64,000 nucleotides of DNA from Allokutzneria multivorans (lineage in GTDB: Bacteria > Actinomycetota > Actinomycetes > Mycobacteriales > Pseudonocardiaceae), in contig NZ_BAABAL010000012.1 in the NCBI RefSeq assembly GCF_039537405.1, positions 281,685 through 345,684 of the forward strand, in the 5' to 3' direction. A program made the translations under genes and the position numbers. Below are positions 31,044-40,086 of the stretch, piece by piece (the first letter of the stretch is position 1; each line of letters starts with the position of its first letter). The notes beneath the pieces were generated by a model, which ran no database searches, had not been told where the DNA came from, and saw only the letters and a program-made list of their open reading frames with translations.

Positions 31044-34000
31044 TCACGGCGCGTTCACCGTTCGCACGAGCACCTTGTCCCGCGCCCTCGTCACGTGGAC
31101 GTAGATCAGGCGCGAGCCGACCGAGGCGCTCCGCAGGTCGGCGCTCACGTCCACAGTGGACGGATGGGCGCCGACCGCCCTGGCGATGTGGTCCTTGACC
31201 GCGACCACTTCGGCCTGCTCCGTCGCGGGGCCGGAGCCGGGCAGGTCCCACGCCTTGCCGACGGTTCCGGGCAGCCAGTCGGCCTCGGCGATGTCAGTGA
31301 CGCTGAGCTTGGTGATCCCTCCGGCGACGGTGGACAACGTGATCCCGTTGGCCTCGCGCGCCTTCCCGAGGAAGTCCCTGCGCTCGGCCAGCGGCACCGA
31401 TGCCATGCGCCCCAACGGGAAGAGCACCGTGTTCAACCGGAAGGCGGCGAGCACGCGGTCCGCGAAGCAGAGCTGGACGTCGGTGGCGAGCACCAAGCCG
31501 TCCTCGTCCTCGAAGCCCGCGAAGCGCGCCTCCACCTCGATCTCGCCGAAGTCCGGCAGGTCCGCGAAGAGCCGAAGGGAGTCCACGCGGCACGCGAAAC
31601 CGACCTGGCCGGAGCCGATGCGCGGCGCCCACTTGGCCATGTCGTGGTGCGGGACCGCCTGCACCGCCGCGTCGAGCAAGCCTTGGTGCAGGCAGCCGCG
31701 CGGAACACTCCCGCGCCTGGCGTCGAGCACGGCCGAAGCCCCTGTGGCGCCGATCTTCCAGGACTTCAGGTACTGGAAAGCGGGGCCGTGGAACAGAACC
31801 GCCGACTCGTAGGGTTCCAGTTGCGGCACCGTGTCGTGCAGATCGGCGAAGCGGGGCGGGGCCTCGCCGCACGGTGAGCCCACGACCACGACCGCCGTCG
31901 CGACCTCCTCGAACTCCGCCGAAGATTCCTGCCAGATCAGCAGCCGCACCACGAGGCCGTCAACGGTCTCGGCGACCTCGGTCCGCGAACGCAGCTTCTC
32001 GGCGGTCAGCAGCCACCGCCGCAGACGGACGTCGCGCACCTCCGTGACGCGGAGTCCGCTGTAGTCCACGGCAGCCTGCGCCAGCACGTCCACAATGGAC
32101 ATGATGGGCAGCGTCGGGACCGTCCACGTTGGACGGTAGTCGCCCATCCACGTGTCGACGGCCGGGTCGAGCACCGACTCCACCACGGCGGGCGGTCCGT
32201 CTCCGGGAACGACGCGCACACCGATGCGTTCCGCTTGGAAAACACAGGTTTCGTCGCTCCACAGCCACGCCTGCGCGATCACCTGGCGCCCGCGTTCGTC
32301 GTCGACGACCTCCAGGAGCTCCGCCTCGACGCGGACGAGCCGGGTCGCCGGAGTCACCTGCCCACGGTGCTTCCACGTGGTCTCCGTGCCCACCGCGACC
32401 GCCTCGAAGCGCGGGTGCGCGACACCCTGCGTCAGCCCGCGCTCGACCATGAAGACCTGGAGCAGCTGGCACACCGCTTCCACGGCGAGCGAGCCGGGTA
32501 GCACGGGGTCCTGGAAGGTGTGCGCCTTGAAGAACCAGTCGCCCGCATCGACGTCCTTCTCCGCACAGAGCCTGCCGAGCCCTTCCGCGCCCGCCTCCGG
32601 CCAGTACCCGGTGACGCGGTCGAGCATCGACAGCATCGGCCCGCGCGCCAGCACCTCCACCGAGTGGTCGCACGAGGCGTCGAGCCACTCGCGTGACACT
32701 GGAAGTCCTTGCTGGTCCTCGAAAACCGAGGCGGGGAAGCAACCGAACACAGTGGACAGTTCGAAGATCGGCACACCGTCGGCCAGGCAGCGCACGGAGA
32801 ACGACTCGATGATCACGTCTCCACTGCGCGACACCGACGTGATCTCGGCGTGCGTCCGCACGGTCCGCGTGTCGGGCGTGATCTCTCCGGTTGCGGTGCC
32901 CGTGCTGTCGAGGTTGCGCCACACCAACTCCGTCCCGGCGGGCAGCGCGCCGCCCAGGTAGGACGCCAGCCAGGCGCAGGGTTGCATAGCGATCTCCGCG
33001 AGCACGGCGAACGGCATCACCTCGGTGCCGTTCTGCTCGAAGTACCACGCCTCGTCCGGCACGTCGTACTCGGCGATCACGCCGCTGCCGGGCTCGAACT
33101 CTCCGTCCACCAACGCGTTCTGCGCCCCCTTCACCGCGACGATGCGCGACATGAAGTGGTACGGCGGACCGGGCAGGCGCGCGATCCACGACGCGCCCGA
33201 GTCCACATAGGACGGACCGAACGCCTCGCTCGGCCTGCCCCACGCGCACGCGAGCAGCGACGCGTGGTCGAACCGGAAACCCTCGACCTCGGCCACCGGG
33301 ATCGGCTTTCCGTTCTCCTGCACGACGTGCTCGCCGAGGAACTGCGAGAGCGGCCAGTCCGGCACGAGCCGCAACGCGACCCCCTGGCAGTGGAAGGCTT
33401 TCACACCGTCGACGGTCGCGAGCACGTCGGCGTGCAGCGTCGACGTTCCCGCGTCGAAGCCCTGGACGAACACCTCGTAACCGATGCGCTCGCTGTCCGG
33501 TGTCGCCTGGCCGCGACAGCGCGCCGTGCAGGGAACGCCTTCGGCCAGCTCGAAGCGCCAGCCGTCCTTGGCCACCGTGCAGCCCATGGCGGCCAGGTAG
33601 AACGCCATCGCCTGCACACACCCTTGGAACATCAGGGTTCCGGGCATGGACGGGTCGTCGTCGAAGTACCAGTCGTCGGGCGCGATCGGAGCCTCGGCGC
33701 GCAGGTAGCCGCGTCCCCACGGCCCGCCCTTGGGGTCGAACTCGGCCACCTCTCGCAGCAACAGCATGCGGCCGTCCTCGATCCGAGGCGTCCTGACGTG
33801 CGACTTCGTCTGCTGCCAACCGAAGCAGTCCGCCGGCCGTCCCTCGGCGAACGCCAGGACCTCGGCGGCGGAGAAACTCCTTGGCGCACAAGGGAGGATC
33901 GGCGCGTCGAGCGGCAGGTCGGCCATGGGCGCCACGTCGGCGGCGTCCCACTGCACGCCGTCGGTCTCCGCCAGCTCGGCCTCGGTGAAGAAGCCCGCCT

Positions 34001-35867
34001 GGCCGTCCCGGACGCTCAGCCGCAGCTCGTCGCCGACGTGGCAGTCGTAGCGGAAGGAGAACAACCACACGCCGTCGTGCTCGATGTGCCGATCGATGTG
34101 GATCTCGTAGCGCGGCTCCTCCCCCACTGCGGGCAGGCTGCCGTGGAAGGTCAGGTCGCAGCCCAGCAGCCGGTACGCGCGTTGGTCCCGGTCCAGCAGG
34201 TCCGCGCCGAGCCAGTCGGCCAGCACCTCGTCGGCCCCCGCCGCCTCGATCACCAGCCCGGCGGGCACCCGCCCTGCGGCGTCGAGGTACCAGCTGTCCT
34301 GGTGGACCTCGGTGCGCACCACAAAGCCCTCCGCCTCCGGCAGCGCCGGGCTCCGCTTCGGCGCGAGGCTCGCCAGATCGGTGACGATCTCGCCCCGCAT
34401 GCGCAGGAACTGCTGCTGTGACTGGCGAAGCTGGGCCATCGCCTCCTCGTGCAGCTCCGTCGCGCGCTGCACCTGGCGCGCCACCACACCTCGCAGCGCC
34501 GGCGCGTCGACCAGCGGAGCGGAGCTGCGCAGCTCCTCGAACAGCTGCGCGGTGCTGACCGGCACTCCGGCGGCGATCAGCTCAGCGACGGCGAGGCACA
34601 GCTGCCGCAGGCTGCCGGACTCGGCGTCGAAGGCGACTGCCACGTGGTCGCGGTCGCCGAGCGCGCGCTTGATCCACTCCGTGCACAGGCCGCGCGGACC
34701 GTGCTCGACGAAGACGCGAACGCCGTCGTACCAAGCCTGTTCGACCGTTCCGGCCAAGTCGATCATGCCGGTGGCCTGAGCCGTCACCGCGTTCGCGGCG
34801 GTCTCTGCGGTGAGCGGGTAGGAACGCCTGCTTGCGCCGCTGTAGAAGCGCACTCCGGGCACCTCGGCGGTCCGGCGCAGGTGCAGCTCGTGCCAGCGGT
34901 CGCGGGTCTCGGGCGCGTGCGCGGCGAAGTCGTGGTCGCTCGGCACGGCCTCAACACCGAGCCGGGCAACGACTTCGGCACACGCTCGGGCCTCACCACC
35001 GATGAGACAGACGTCAGGGGCGTTGACCGCCAACAGGTGCACGGCCGCCTCGTCGGCCAGCTCCGCCATCAGCAGCTCCGCCGAGGCGTTCACCAGGTAG
35101 CTCGCCTCCTCAGCGCGGGCCTCCGTGGTGAACAGGCCGCTTTCCCAGGTGTCGCGGCACAGTTCCTCGATGTCCGGCCACGCGCCGAGCGCGAGAAGGG
35201 CCGCGGTCTCCCCCGAGGAGTAGCCGATCGCGGCCGAGGGTTGAAGGCCGAGAAGCCCCCTGCTCAGTCTGGTGTGGACGGTCGAGAGCCAGGCCGCCGA
35301 CCAGATCCGGGCGAGCACTCCGGCGCCCTCGCCGAGCGGTTCGGCCGCCAGTGACGGCACCGCGCGCGCCAGCTCGTGGCCCATGCCGCCGTAGGACGCG
35401 GAACCGTTGGTGTAGACGAAACCGATCTCTCCGCCCACCGGCTCGTCCCGGTAGCACGCGCCGGAGGGCAGCTCGCCGCCGTCGATCAACCAGCGCCGCG
35501 CCCCGTCCCACGGCGCGGCGTGTTCTCCTTCTGCCACAAGGACGAGGCGCGCCGGACCGGTGTCGGACTCCTGCCGCGCGTCGAGGGCCTCCAGCACCTC
35601 CGCGCGGTCGGCGCCGGAGTACACGTGCAGTCGCGGGCCCAGCGCTCCGGACGAAGCGGCCTCGACCGCCTCGTCGGCCATTCGCAGGAAGGCCTCGTGG
35701 CTGTCGGCCAACCTCCGCTGGCACTCCGCGTGCGCCTCGGCCGCCTTCTGGCAGGCGTTGTCCATGATCGCCGACCACGGCGCGGTCGAGGACGGGACGG
35801 GGACGGCTTCGGAGGTGGGCCGCTGGCAGAGCTGACCGTCGGTCGTACCGGTGATTCGCGCGGTCAT
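31044..35867 (-). CDS. PUFA-synthase-like AT-DH-DH multienzyme lacking a ketosynthase
   Basis: The 1607-aa protein resembles the C-terminal part of PfaC/Pfa3-type polyunsaturated fatty acid synthases. An acyltransferase-like domain (about 140-430) has GYSSG with nucleophile Ser217 and FVEHGPRG with its His. Then come hotdog folds of the FabA/PfaC type: DPSMPGTLMFQGCVQAMAF near 740, AWYFEQNGTEVMPFAVLAEI near 940, and DWFFKAHTFQDPVLPGSL near 1116, ending with a PKS-DH-like region (LPIMSIVDVLAQAA) near 1250. No KS, CLF, ACP or enoylreductase gene is within the window, so its partners must be elsewhere, or it works in trans. Start at ATG 35867 after AAGGAG. Confidence 0.8.
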   Translation of the reverse strand: MTARITGTTDGQLCQRPTSEAVPVPSSTAPWSAIMDNACQKAAEAHAECQRRLADSHEAFLRMADEAVEAASSGALGPRLHVYSGADRAEVLEALDARQESDTGPARLVLVAEGEHAAPWDGARRWLIDGGELPSGACYRDEPVGGEIGFVYTNGSASYGGMGHELARAVPSLAAEPLGEGAGVLARIWSAAWLSTVHTRLSRGLLGLQPSAAIGYSSGETAALLALGAWPDIEELCRDTWESGLFTTEARAEEASYLVNASAELLMAELADEAAVHLLAVNAPDVCLIGGEARACAEVVARLGVEAVPSDHDFAAHAPETRDRWHELHLRRTAEVPGVRFYSGASRRSYPLTAETAANAVTAQATGMIDLAGTVEQAWYDGVRVFVEHGPRGLCTEWIKRALGDRDHVAVAFDAESGSLRQLCLAVAELIAAGVPVSTAQLFEELRSSAPLVDAPALRGVVARQVQRATELHEEAMAQLRQSQQQFLRMRGEIVTDLASLAPKRSPALPEAEGFVVRTEVHQDSWYLDAAGRVPAGLVIEAAGADEVLADWLGADLLDRDQRAYRLLGCDLTFHGSLPAVGEEPRYEIHIDRHIEHDGVWLFSFRYDCHVGDELRLSVRDGQAGFFTEAELAETDGVQWDAADVAPMADLPLDAPILPCAPRSFSAAEVLAFAEGRPADCFGWQQTKSHVRTPRIEDGRMLLLREVAEFDPKGGPWGRGYLRAEAPIAPDDWYFDDDPSMPGTLMFQGCVQAMAFYLAAMGCTVAKDGWRFELAEGVPCTARCRGQATPDSERIGYEVFVQGFDAGTSTLHADVLATVDGVKAFHCQGVALRLVPDWPLSQFLGEHVVQENGKPIPVAEVEGFRFDHASLLACAWGRPSEAFGPSYVDSGASWIARLPGPPYHFMSRIVAVKGAQNALVDGEFEPGSGVIAEYDVPDEAWYFEQNGTEVMPFAVLAEIAMQPCAWLASYLGGALPAGTELVWRNLDSTGTATGEITPDTRTVRTHAEITSVSRSGDVIIESFSVRCLADGVPIFELSTVFGCFPASVFEDQQGLPVSREWLDASCDHSVEVLARGPMLSMLDRVTGYWPEAGAEGLGRLCAEKDVDAGDWFFKAHTFQDPVLPGSLAVEAVCQLLQVFMVERGLTQGVAHPRFEAVAVGTETTWKHRGQVTPATRLVRVEAELLEVVDDERGRQVIAQAWLWSDETCVFQAERIGVRVVPGDGPPAVVESVLDPAVDTWMGDYRPTWTVPTLPIMSIVDVLAQAAVDYSGLRVTEVRDVRLRRWLLTAEKLRSRTEVAETVDGLVVRLLIWQESSAEFEEVATAVVVVGSPCGEAPPRFADLHDTVPQLEPYESAVLFHGPAFQYLKSWKIGATGASAVLDARRGSVPRGCLHQGLLDAAVQAVPHHDMAKWAPRIGSGQVGFACRVDSLRLFADLPDFGEIEVEARFAGFEDEDGLVLATDVQLCFADRVLAAFRLNTVLFPLGRMASVPLAERRDFLGKAREANGITLSTVAGGITKLSVTDIAEADWLPGTVGKAWDLPGSGPATEQAEVVAVKDHIARAVGAHPSTVDVSADLRSASVGSRLIYVHVTRARDKVLVRTVNAP

Positions 35868-36024
35868 CGCGGACTGGCGCTCCTTCGCTGCGGTGGCGGG
35901 TGCCGCGCAAGGGCGCCCACGGGAACCAGGGCACGACGAGGCGAAAGGATCTCACGCTTGATCAACGCGCCCCCGCAGCCCCCGCCCGCATTCACTCACT
36001 CAGGTGTGTCCACTGAGGACTGCG

Positions 36025-36723
36025 CTACCAGGGTATCGGGGAGCCGTCCCACGCCACGAGGGAGCCGGTCGGCCCGTCCTCCGGCAGCAGCGCGAGGCGG
36101 ACCGCCCCCGCCGCGGCCTCCGCCGGGTCACCGCCGACGAAGGAGTTCATCGCCGTGGCGCGAGGTCCCGGTCCCAGGGCGTTCACCTTGAAACCCTCTC
36201 CGGCAAGGGCTTGCGCGTACAGGACTGTCAGCGCGTTCACCGCGGCCTTGGACGTCCGGTACGCGGCGGACGCCCCGTCGGCGGGAAATCGTGCGGTGCT
36301 CCACGCCAGGGACGCGAGTCCACTGGAGATGTTGACGATGCGCGGGCTCGCGGAGCGGCGGAGCGCGGGCAGGAAGGCGTTGGTCACCGCGACCACGCCG
36401 AACACGTTGGCCTCGTAGGTCCTGCGGAAGCTCTCCACGTCCGACTCGGTCGGTGGCGCGGTGTCGGTCATGATCCCGGCGTTGTTGATCAGCACGTCCA
36501 GCGCGCCGATCCGCTCGGCTGCTTCGGAGTCGGCGTCGGCGACGTTGGTGACGTCGAGAACGAGCAGCCGGGCGTTCTCGCCGAGTTCGTCGACCGCGCG
36601 CTGTCCGTCCACCGGGTCGCGCGAGCCGACGTGCACGATGAGGCCCGCGTCGGCCAGCTGCCGGGCGATCTCCTTGCCGATGCCCCTGTTGGCGCCGGTG
36701 ACCAGTGCTGTGCGCTTGTTCAT
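36025..36723 (-). CDS. Short-chain dehydrogenase/reductase
   Basis: The 232-aa classical SDR has TGANRGIG (NADPH loop), DVLINNAGIM, NISSGLASL and the catalytic YRTSK. I place the start at ATG 36723 (MNKRTALVTGANRGIG). It diverges from an XRE-family regulator, a very common pair in actinomycetes, and the palindrome between them is a likely operator. Its stop is 157 bp upstream of the AT-DH-DH gene start on the same strand; that gap contains nothing I recognise. The substrate is unknown. Confidence 0.92.
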   Translation of the reverse strand: MNKRTALVTGANRGIGKEIARQLADAGLIVHVGSRDPVDGQRAVDELGENARLLVLDVTNVADADSEAAERIGALDVLINNAGIMTDTAPPTESDVESFRRTYEANVFGVVAVTNAFLPALRRSASPRIVNISSGLASLAWSTARFPADGASAAYRTSKAAVNALTVLYAQALAGEGFKVNALGPGPRATAMNSFVGGDPAEAAAGAVRLALLPEDGPTGSLVAWDGSPIPW

Positions 36724-36755
36724 GAGGCGACCGTGCCTGCCTGCTGACCCCACTT

Positions 36756-36776
36756 CCAGGGACAATCGATCCCTGG
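36756..36776. promoter_or_regulatory. Operator palindrome CCAGGGA-N7-TCCCTGG
   Basis: A perfect 7-bp-arm inverted repeat with spacer CAATCGA lies in the 73-bp gap between the divergent SDR and XRE genes, about 20 bp from the regulator's ATG. It is a likely binding site of that regulator, controlling both genes. Confidence 0.65.
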
Positions 36777-36796
36777 CAGGACCGCGAGGAGGAGCT

Positions 36797-37600
36797 ATGG
36801 GGAAACAGGACCTGGCCAGGTTCATGCGCGCTCGCCGGGAAGGTCTGCGGCCCAGGGACTTCGGCCTGCCCACGGCGCCACGGCGGACTCCCGGCCTGCG
36901 CCGCGAGGAGGTCGCGGAGCTCGCGCACGTGTCCGTCGACTACTACTCCCGCCTCGAACAGGCACGCGGGCCGCACCCGTCGCCGCGCGTCCTGTCCGCC
37001 CTCGCCGACGCGCTCCGGCTGAGCGCGGCCGAACGCGCTCACCTGTTCCGGCTCGGCGCCGCCCCTGGCCTGCCTGCGAGCCCGAAGCGCCAGGTCACGC
37101 CGTCCGTCGCCGCGTTCCTGAACCGCTTGCCGGACTCGGCGGCCGTGGTCACAGACGCGGGCTACGACGTGATCGCGTGGAACGCGCTCGCCAACGCTCT
37201 GCTCGGCGACCTCGCCGGTGAGCCGAACATCGCGCGTCGCTGGTTCCTGGGGCTCGGCCACCCGATGGAGGTGTCGGAGGGCCTGTCCCGCGTGGCCGTC
37301 GCCCGGCTGCGCGCCGCGTCGAGCCGCTACCCCGGCGACGTGCGGATCTCCGGCGTCGTCACCGAGCTGACCAGGGCGAGCGCGGAGTTCCGGGAGCTGT
37401 GGGCGGCTGATCCGGTGCACTCCCCCGGCCACTGCGACCGCACTGTCCTGCACCCCGAGGCCGGAGCGCTGGAGCTGCACTCCGACGTGCTGACCGTGCC
37501 TGACGTGGACCAGCAGGTCGTGTTCCTCACGGCGGCCGGAGCGGCGTCACGAAGGTGGCTGGATCTCGCCGGACAGCGGCTAGCACGCCAGCGAGAGTGA
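36797..37600 (+). CDS. XRE-family regulator with MmyB-like ligand domain
   Basis: The 267-aa protein begins at ATG 36797 with a strong AGGAGGAG site. The N-terminal HTH contains RRTPGLRREEVAELAHVSVDYYSRLEQARG, the signature of the MmyB-type group, whose C-terminal PAS-like domain (VTDAGYDVIAWNALANALLGDL, HPEAGALELHSDVLTVPD) binds fatty-acid-like ligands in a characterised member. It is divergent from an SDR gene and probably represses it, or both genes, from the palindrome at 36756-36776. Confidence 0.9.
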   Translation: MGKQDLARFMRARREGLRPRDFGLPTAPRRTPGLRREEVAELAHVSVDYYSRLEQARGPHPSPRVLSALADALRLSAAERAHLFRLGAAPGLPASPKRQVTPSVAAFLNRLPDSAAVVTDAGYDVIAWNALANALLGDLAGEPNIARRWFLGLGHPMEVSEGLSRVAVARLRAASSRYPGDVRISGVVTELTRASAEFRELWAADPVHSPGHCDRTVLHPEAGALELHSDVLTVPDVDQQVVFLTAAGAASRRWLDLAGQRLARQRE

Positions 37601-37672
37601 ACGACGCACGACAGCTTGCCGGGAGGCGCTGCTTCGCCCCGTCGCCGCGAGACCGCGCCGAGGTCTGCCCGC

Positions 37673-37779
37673 ACCAACGCCCCGTTTGGTGCGCTGAACT
37701 CCCTGAACGACCCGTTCAGTGCGTTGAGCGCGCTGAACGGGTCGTTTGGTGCGTTGAAGTACCTGAACGGGCCGTTCAG
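37673..37779. repeat. Array of palindromes with 30-bp period (array 1, four units)
   Basis: Seventeen-bp palindromic cores begin at 37673, 37703, 37733 and 37763, exactly 30 bp apart. The best are CTGAACGACCCGTTCAG and the perfect CTGAACGGGCCGTTCAG. The 13 bp between cores (TGCGTTGAGCGCG type) are also related. The array sits in the 362-bp gap between the XRE gene and the YCII-ECF42 operon. The rest of that gap holds the operon promoter. Confidence 0.85.
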
Positions 37780-37880
37780 GGCTCAAACCGTCCGAGGGGG
37801 AGGTGTTCGTGGTCGCTGCGCAGGCCTGAGCACGTGTTTTAGGCTGCCCGCGACCTTCTCGGAAAAAAGTTCGACGAGTT

Positions 37881-37908
37881 TGTCGATCCGCTGCCGCGCC
37901 CGTTCGAC
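37881..37908 (+). promoter_or_regulatory. ECF42-type promoter of the YCII-sigma operon
   Basis: TGTCGA (37881-37886), 18 bp, then CGAC (37905-37908) fits the reported ECF42 signature (TGTCGA and CG[A/T]C), 54 bp upstream of the YCII start codon. This supports autoregulation. Confidence 0.6.
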
Positions 37909-37962
37909 CTAGGTGCGAGCGGGTCCGAGAGCGACCCGGACGACGAGCCAGGGAGACGCACC

Positions 37963-38382
37963 GTGAAGTACATGCTGATCATGCGGGCCACCGACGAGAC
38001 CTTCGAGAACTTCGAGAACGTCGACTTCGACGAGATCATCGAGTCGATGGGGCGGTTCAACGACGAGCTGATCAGGGCGGGTGTGCTGGTCGCGGCCGAG
38101 GGGCTGGACCCGACGCAGCCCGGCGTCGTCGTGGACTACTCCTCCGAGGTTCCCGTGGTCACCGACGGTCCCTACGGTGAGACCAAGGAGCTGTTCGGCG
38201 GTTTCTGGATCCTGAACGTGGCCTCGCAGGAGGAGGCCGTCGCCTGGGCGCGGCGCGCTCCGCTGGCGGGCAAGGGCAGCAAGGCCGAGATCCGCAGGGT
38301 CACCTCGATCGACGAGATGCCGCAGGACAACGAGTGGATCAAGAAGGAGCGGGAGTGGCGCGAGGCGACCGGTCAGCTGTGA
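37963..38382 (+). CDS. YCII-related (DGPF) protein, ECF42 partner
   Basis: The 139-aa alpha/beta ferredoxin-like protein opens with MKYMLIMRATDE and contains TDGPYGETKELFGGFWIL, the DGP-[FY] motif that names the family. DGPF proteins are the usual co-transcribed partners of ECF42 sigma factors and may sense or modify the signal; their biochemistry is open. It ends 15 bp before the sigma factor gene and is preceded by an ECF42-like promoter. Confidence 0.92.
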   Translation: MKYMLIMRATDETFENFENVDFDEIIESMGRFNDELIRAGVLVAAEGLDPTQPGVVVDYSSEVPVVTDGPYGETKELFGGFWILNVASQEEAVAWARRAPLAGKGSKAEIRRVTSIDEMPQDNEWIKKEREWREATGQL

Positions 38383-38397
38383 CCCGAGCGGGCAGCG

Positions 38398-39675
38398 ATG
38401 GCTGAGGCAACGGGCCGGGACGCCGTCGCCGCCGTCTGGCGGATCGAGTCGGCGCGGATCGTCGGTGCGCTCGCGCGCTACACCGGCGATTTCGCGCTGG
38501 CCGAGGACCTCGCCCAGGAGGCGCTCGCCGAAGCGCTGGTGACGTGGCCGCGCGAGGGTGTGCCGCGCAGCCCCGCCGGGTGGCTGCTCGCCGTCGGGAG
38601 GCGTCGCGCGATCGACGCCTTCCGGCGGCGTTCCGCGCTGGACGAGCGCTACGCCTCCTTCGCCAAGGACCTCGGCGAGGGCGGCGCGTACTCCGGCGGC
38701 ACGATCGAGGCCGAGTCCGACCACGTGCTGTGGGACCCGGACCAGATCGACGACGACGTGCTCGCGCTGATGTTCGTCTCGTGCCACCCCGTGCTGCCGC
38801 GCGAGGCCCGGGTGGCGCTGACGCTGCGCGTCGTCGGCGGTCTGACCAGCGACGAGATCGCGAAGGCCTTCCTGGTGCCGACCGCGACCGTGCAGGCGAG
38901 GATCACCCGCGCGAAGAAGTCGCTCGGCGAGGCCGGGGTGCCGTTCGAGGTGCCCCCGGTCGCCGAGCGCGCCCAGCGGCTGGGCTCGGTGCTCAGCGTG
39001 GTCTACCTGATCTTCACCGAGGGGTCCTCGGCGAGTTCGGGCGATGACCTGATCCGCTTCGACCTCGCGGGGGAGGCGCAGCGGCTGGCGCGGGTGCTCG
39101 CCCAGCTCATGCCCGACGAGCCCGAGGTGCTCGGCCTGCTCGCGCTGCTCGAACTGACCGCGGCGCGCTTCCCCGCCCGCACCGGCCCGGACGGCGAACT
39201 CGTGCTGCTGGAACACCAGAACCGGCGTCGGTGGGACCGCGCGGCGATCCTGCGCGGACGAGCCGCGCTCGCCCGCGCGTCGCAGATCGGTCGCGGCATC
39301 GGCGCCTACGGGCTCCAGGCCGCGATCGCCGAGTGCCACGCGATCTCCGACTCGGTCGAGGAGACCAACTGGGGGCGCATCGTCGTGCTGTACGAGGCGC
39401 TCGGCCAGCTCGGGCCGTCCCCCGTCGTCGACCTCAACCGCGCCGCCGCGGTCGCCATGGCCGAAGGCCCTGCCGCCGCGCTGGCGATCGTGGACGAGCT
39501 GGTCGCGGCCAAGGCGCTGGCCAACTCCCACCTGTTGCCCAGCGTGCGCGGCGAACTGCTCGCGCGGCTCGGCCGCACTGACGAGGCGCGCTCCGAACTG
39601 GAGCGCGCCATCGCCTTGTGCGGCAACGCACGCGAGCGCGCAGTGCTGGAGCGCAAGATCACCGATCTCGGCTGA
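38398..39675 (+). CDS. ECF42-family sigma factor with C-terminal TPR extension
   Basis: The 425-aa protein has region 2 (ARIVGALARYTGDFALAEDLAQEALAEAL), region 4 (LTLRVVGGLTSDEIAKAFLVPTATVQARI) and then a ~200-aa extension (VLSVVYLIFTEGSSASSG, LLALLELTAARFPAR, YEALGQLGPSPVVDLNRAAAVA) that is the DUF6596/TPR-like domain of ECF42. The extension is needed for activity in studied members and replaces an anti-sigma factor. It is co-transcribed with the YCII gene. The operon is framed by two palindrome arrays. Confidence 0.92.
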   Translation: MAEATGRDAVAAVWRIESARIVGALARYTGDFALAEDLAQEALAEALVTWPREGVPRSPAGWLLAVGRRRAIDAFRRRSALDERYASFAKDLGEGGAYSGGTIEAESDHVLWDPDQIDDDVLALMFVSCHPVLPREARVALTLRVVGGLTSDEIAKAFLVPTATVQARITRAKKSLGEAGVPFEVPPVAERAQRLGSVLSVVYLIFTEGSSASSGDDLIRFDLAGEAQRLARVLAQLMPDEPEVLGLLALLELTAARFPARTGPDGELVLLEHQNRRRWDRAAILRGRAALARASQIGRGIGAYGLQAAIAECHAISDSVEETNWGRIVVLYEALGQLGPSPVVDLNRAAAVAMAEGPAAALAIVDELVAAKALANSHLLPSVRGELLARLGRTDEARSELERAIALCGNARERAVLERKITDLG

Positions 39676-39758
39676 GCGCGTGCCTCAGCCATCGCGGGCG
39701 CGTGGTCGAACCAGCTCGTCCCGTGGTGCGGCAGGCCCGCGTCCACGTGCCGCCCACG

Positions 39759-40022
39759 CCAATGCCGCGTTTGGTCCGTCGCAGGTACCTGAATGAGTCA
39801 TTGGGGACGCTGAAGTACCTGAATGAGTCATTGAGGGCGTTCAAGTACCTCAATGACTCATTCAGCACGCTCAACCACATGAATGAGTCATTGAGGTGGG
39901 TTCACGTGGTTGGACGAGTCGTTGGGGTGCGTGTGGTGGGGAGCCCTGAACGACCCGTTTGGTGCGTTGAGCGCGCTGAACGGGTCGTTTGGTGCATTGA
40001 GCGCGCTGAACGGGTCGTTTGG
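39759..40022. repeat. Array of palindromes with 30-bp period (array 2, nine units)
   Basis: Cores of 17 bp begin at 39759, 39789, 39819, 39849, 39879 and 39909 and, after a 7-bp phase jump, at 39946, 39976 and 40006. The first block has TGAATGAGTCATT-type cores (TACCTGAATGAGTCATTG, TACCTCAATGACTCATTC); the last three have CTGAACGGGTCGTTTGG as in array 1. The array occupies most of the 411-bp gap after the ECF42 gene. Nothing else is recognised there. Confidence 0.85.
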
Positions 40023-40086
40023 TGCGTTCAAGTACCACCAAAACCGTGCCACCGTCCTGGCGTCGGCGCTGGCATGATCGGACGGC

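Noticed and set aside
31044..36723. A complete polyunsaturated fatty acid synthase cluster
   Set aside because: No KS, CLF, ACP, KR-containing PfaA or enoylreductase PfaD gene is present; the nearby SDR is a stand-alone type paired with its own regulator.
37673..40022. CRISPR array
   Set aside because: The 30-bp period holds related sequence throughout, with no unique spacers of constant length, and no cas genes are near. The units are palindromic tandem repeats.
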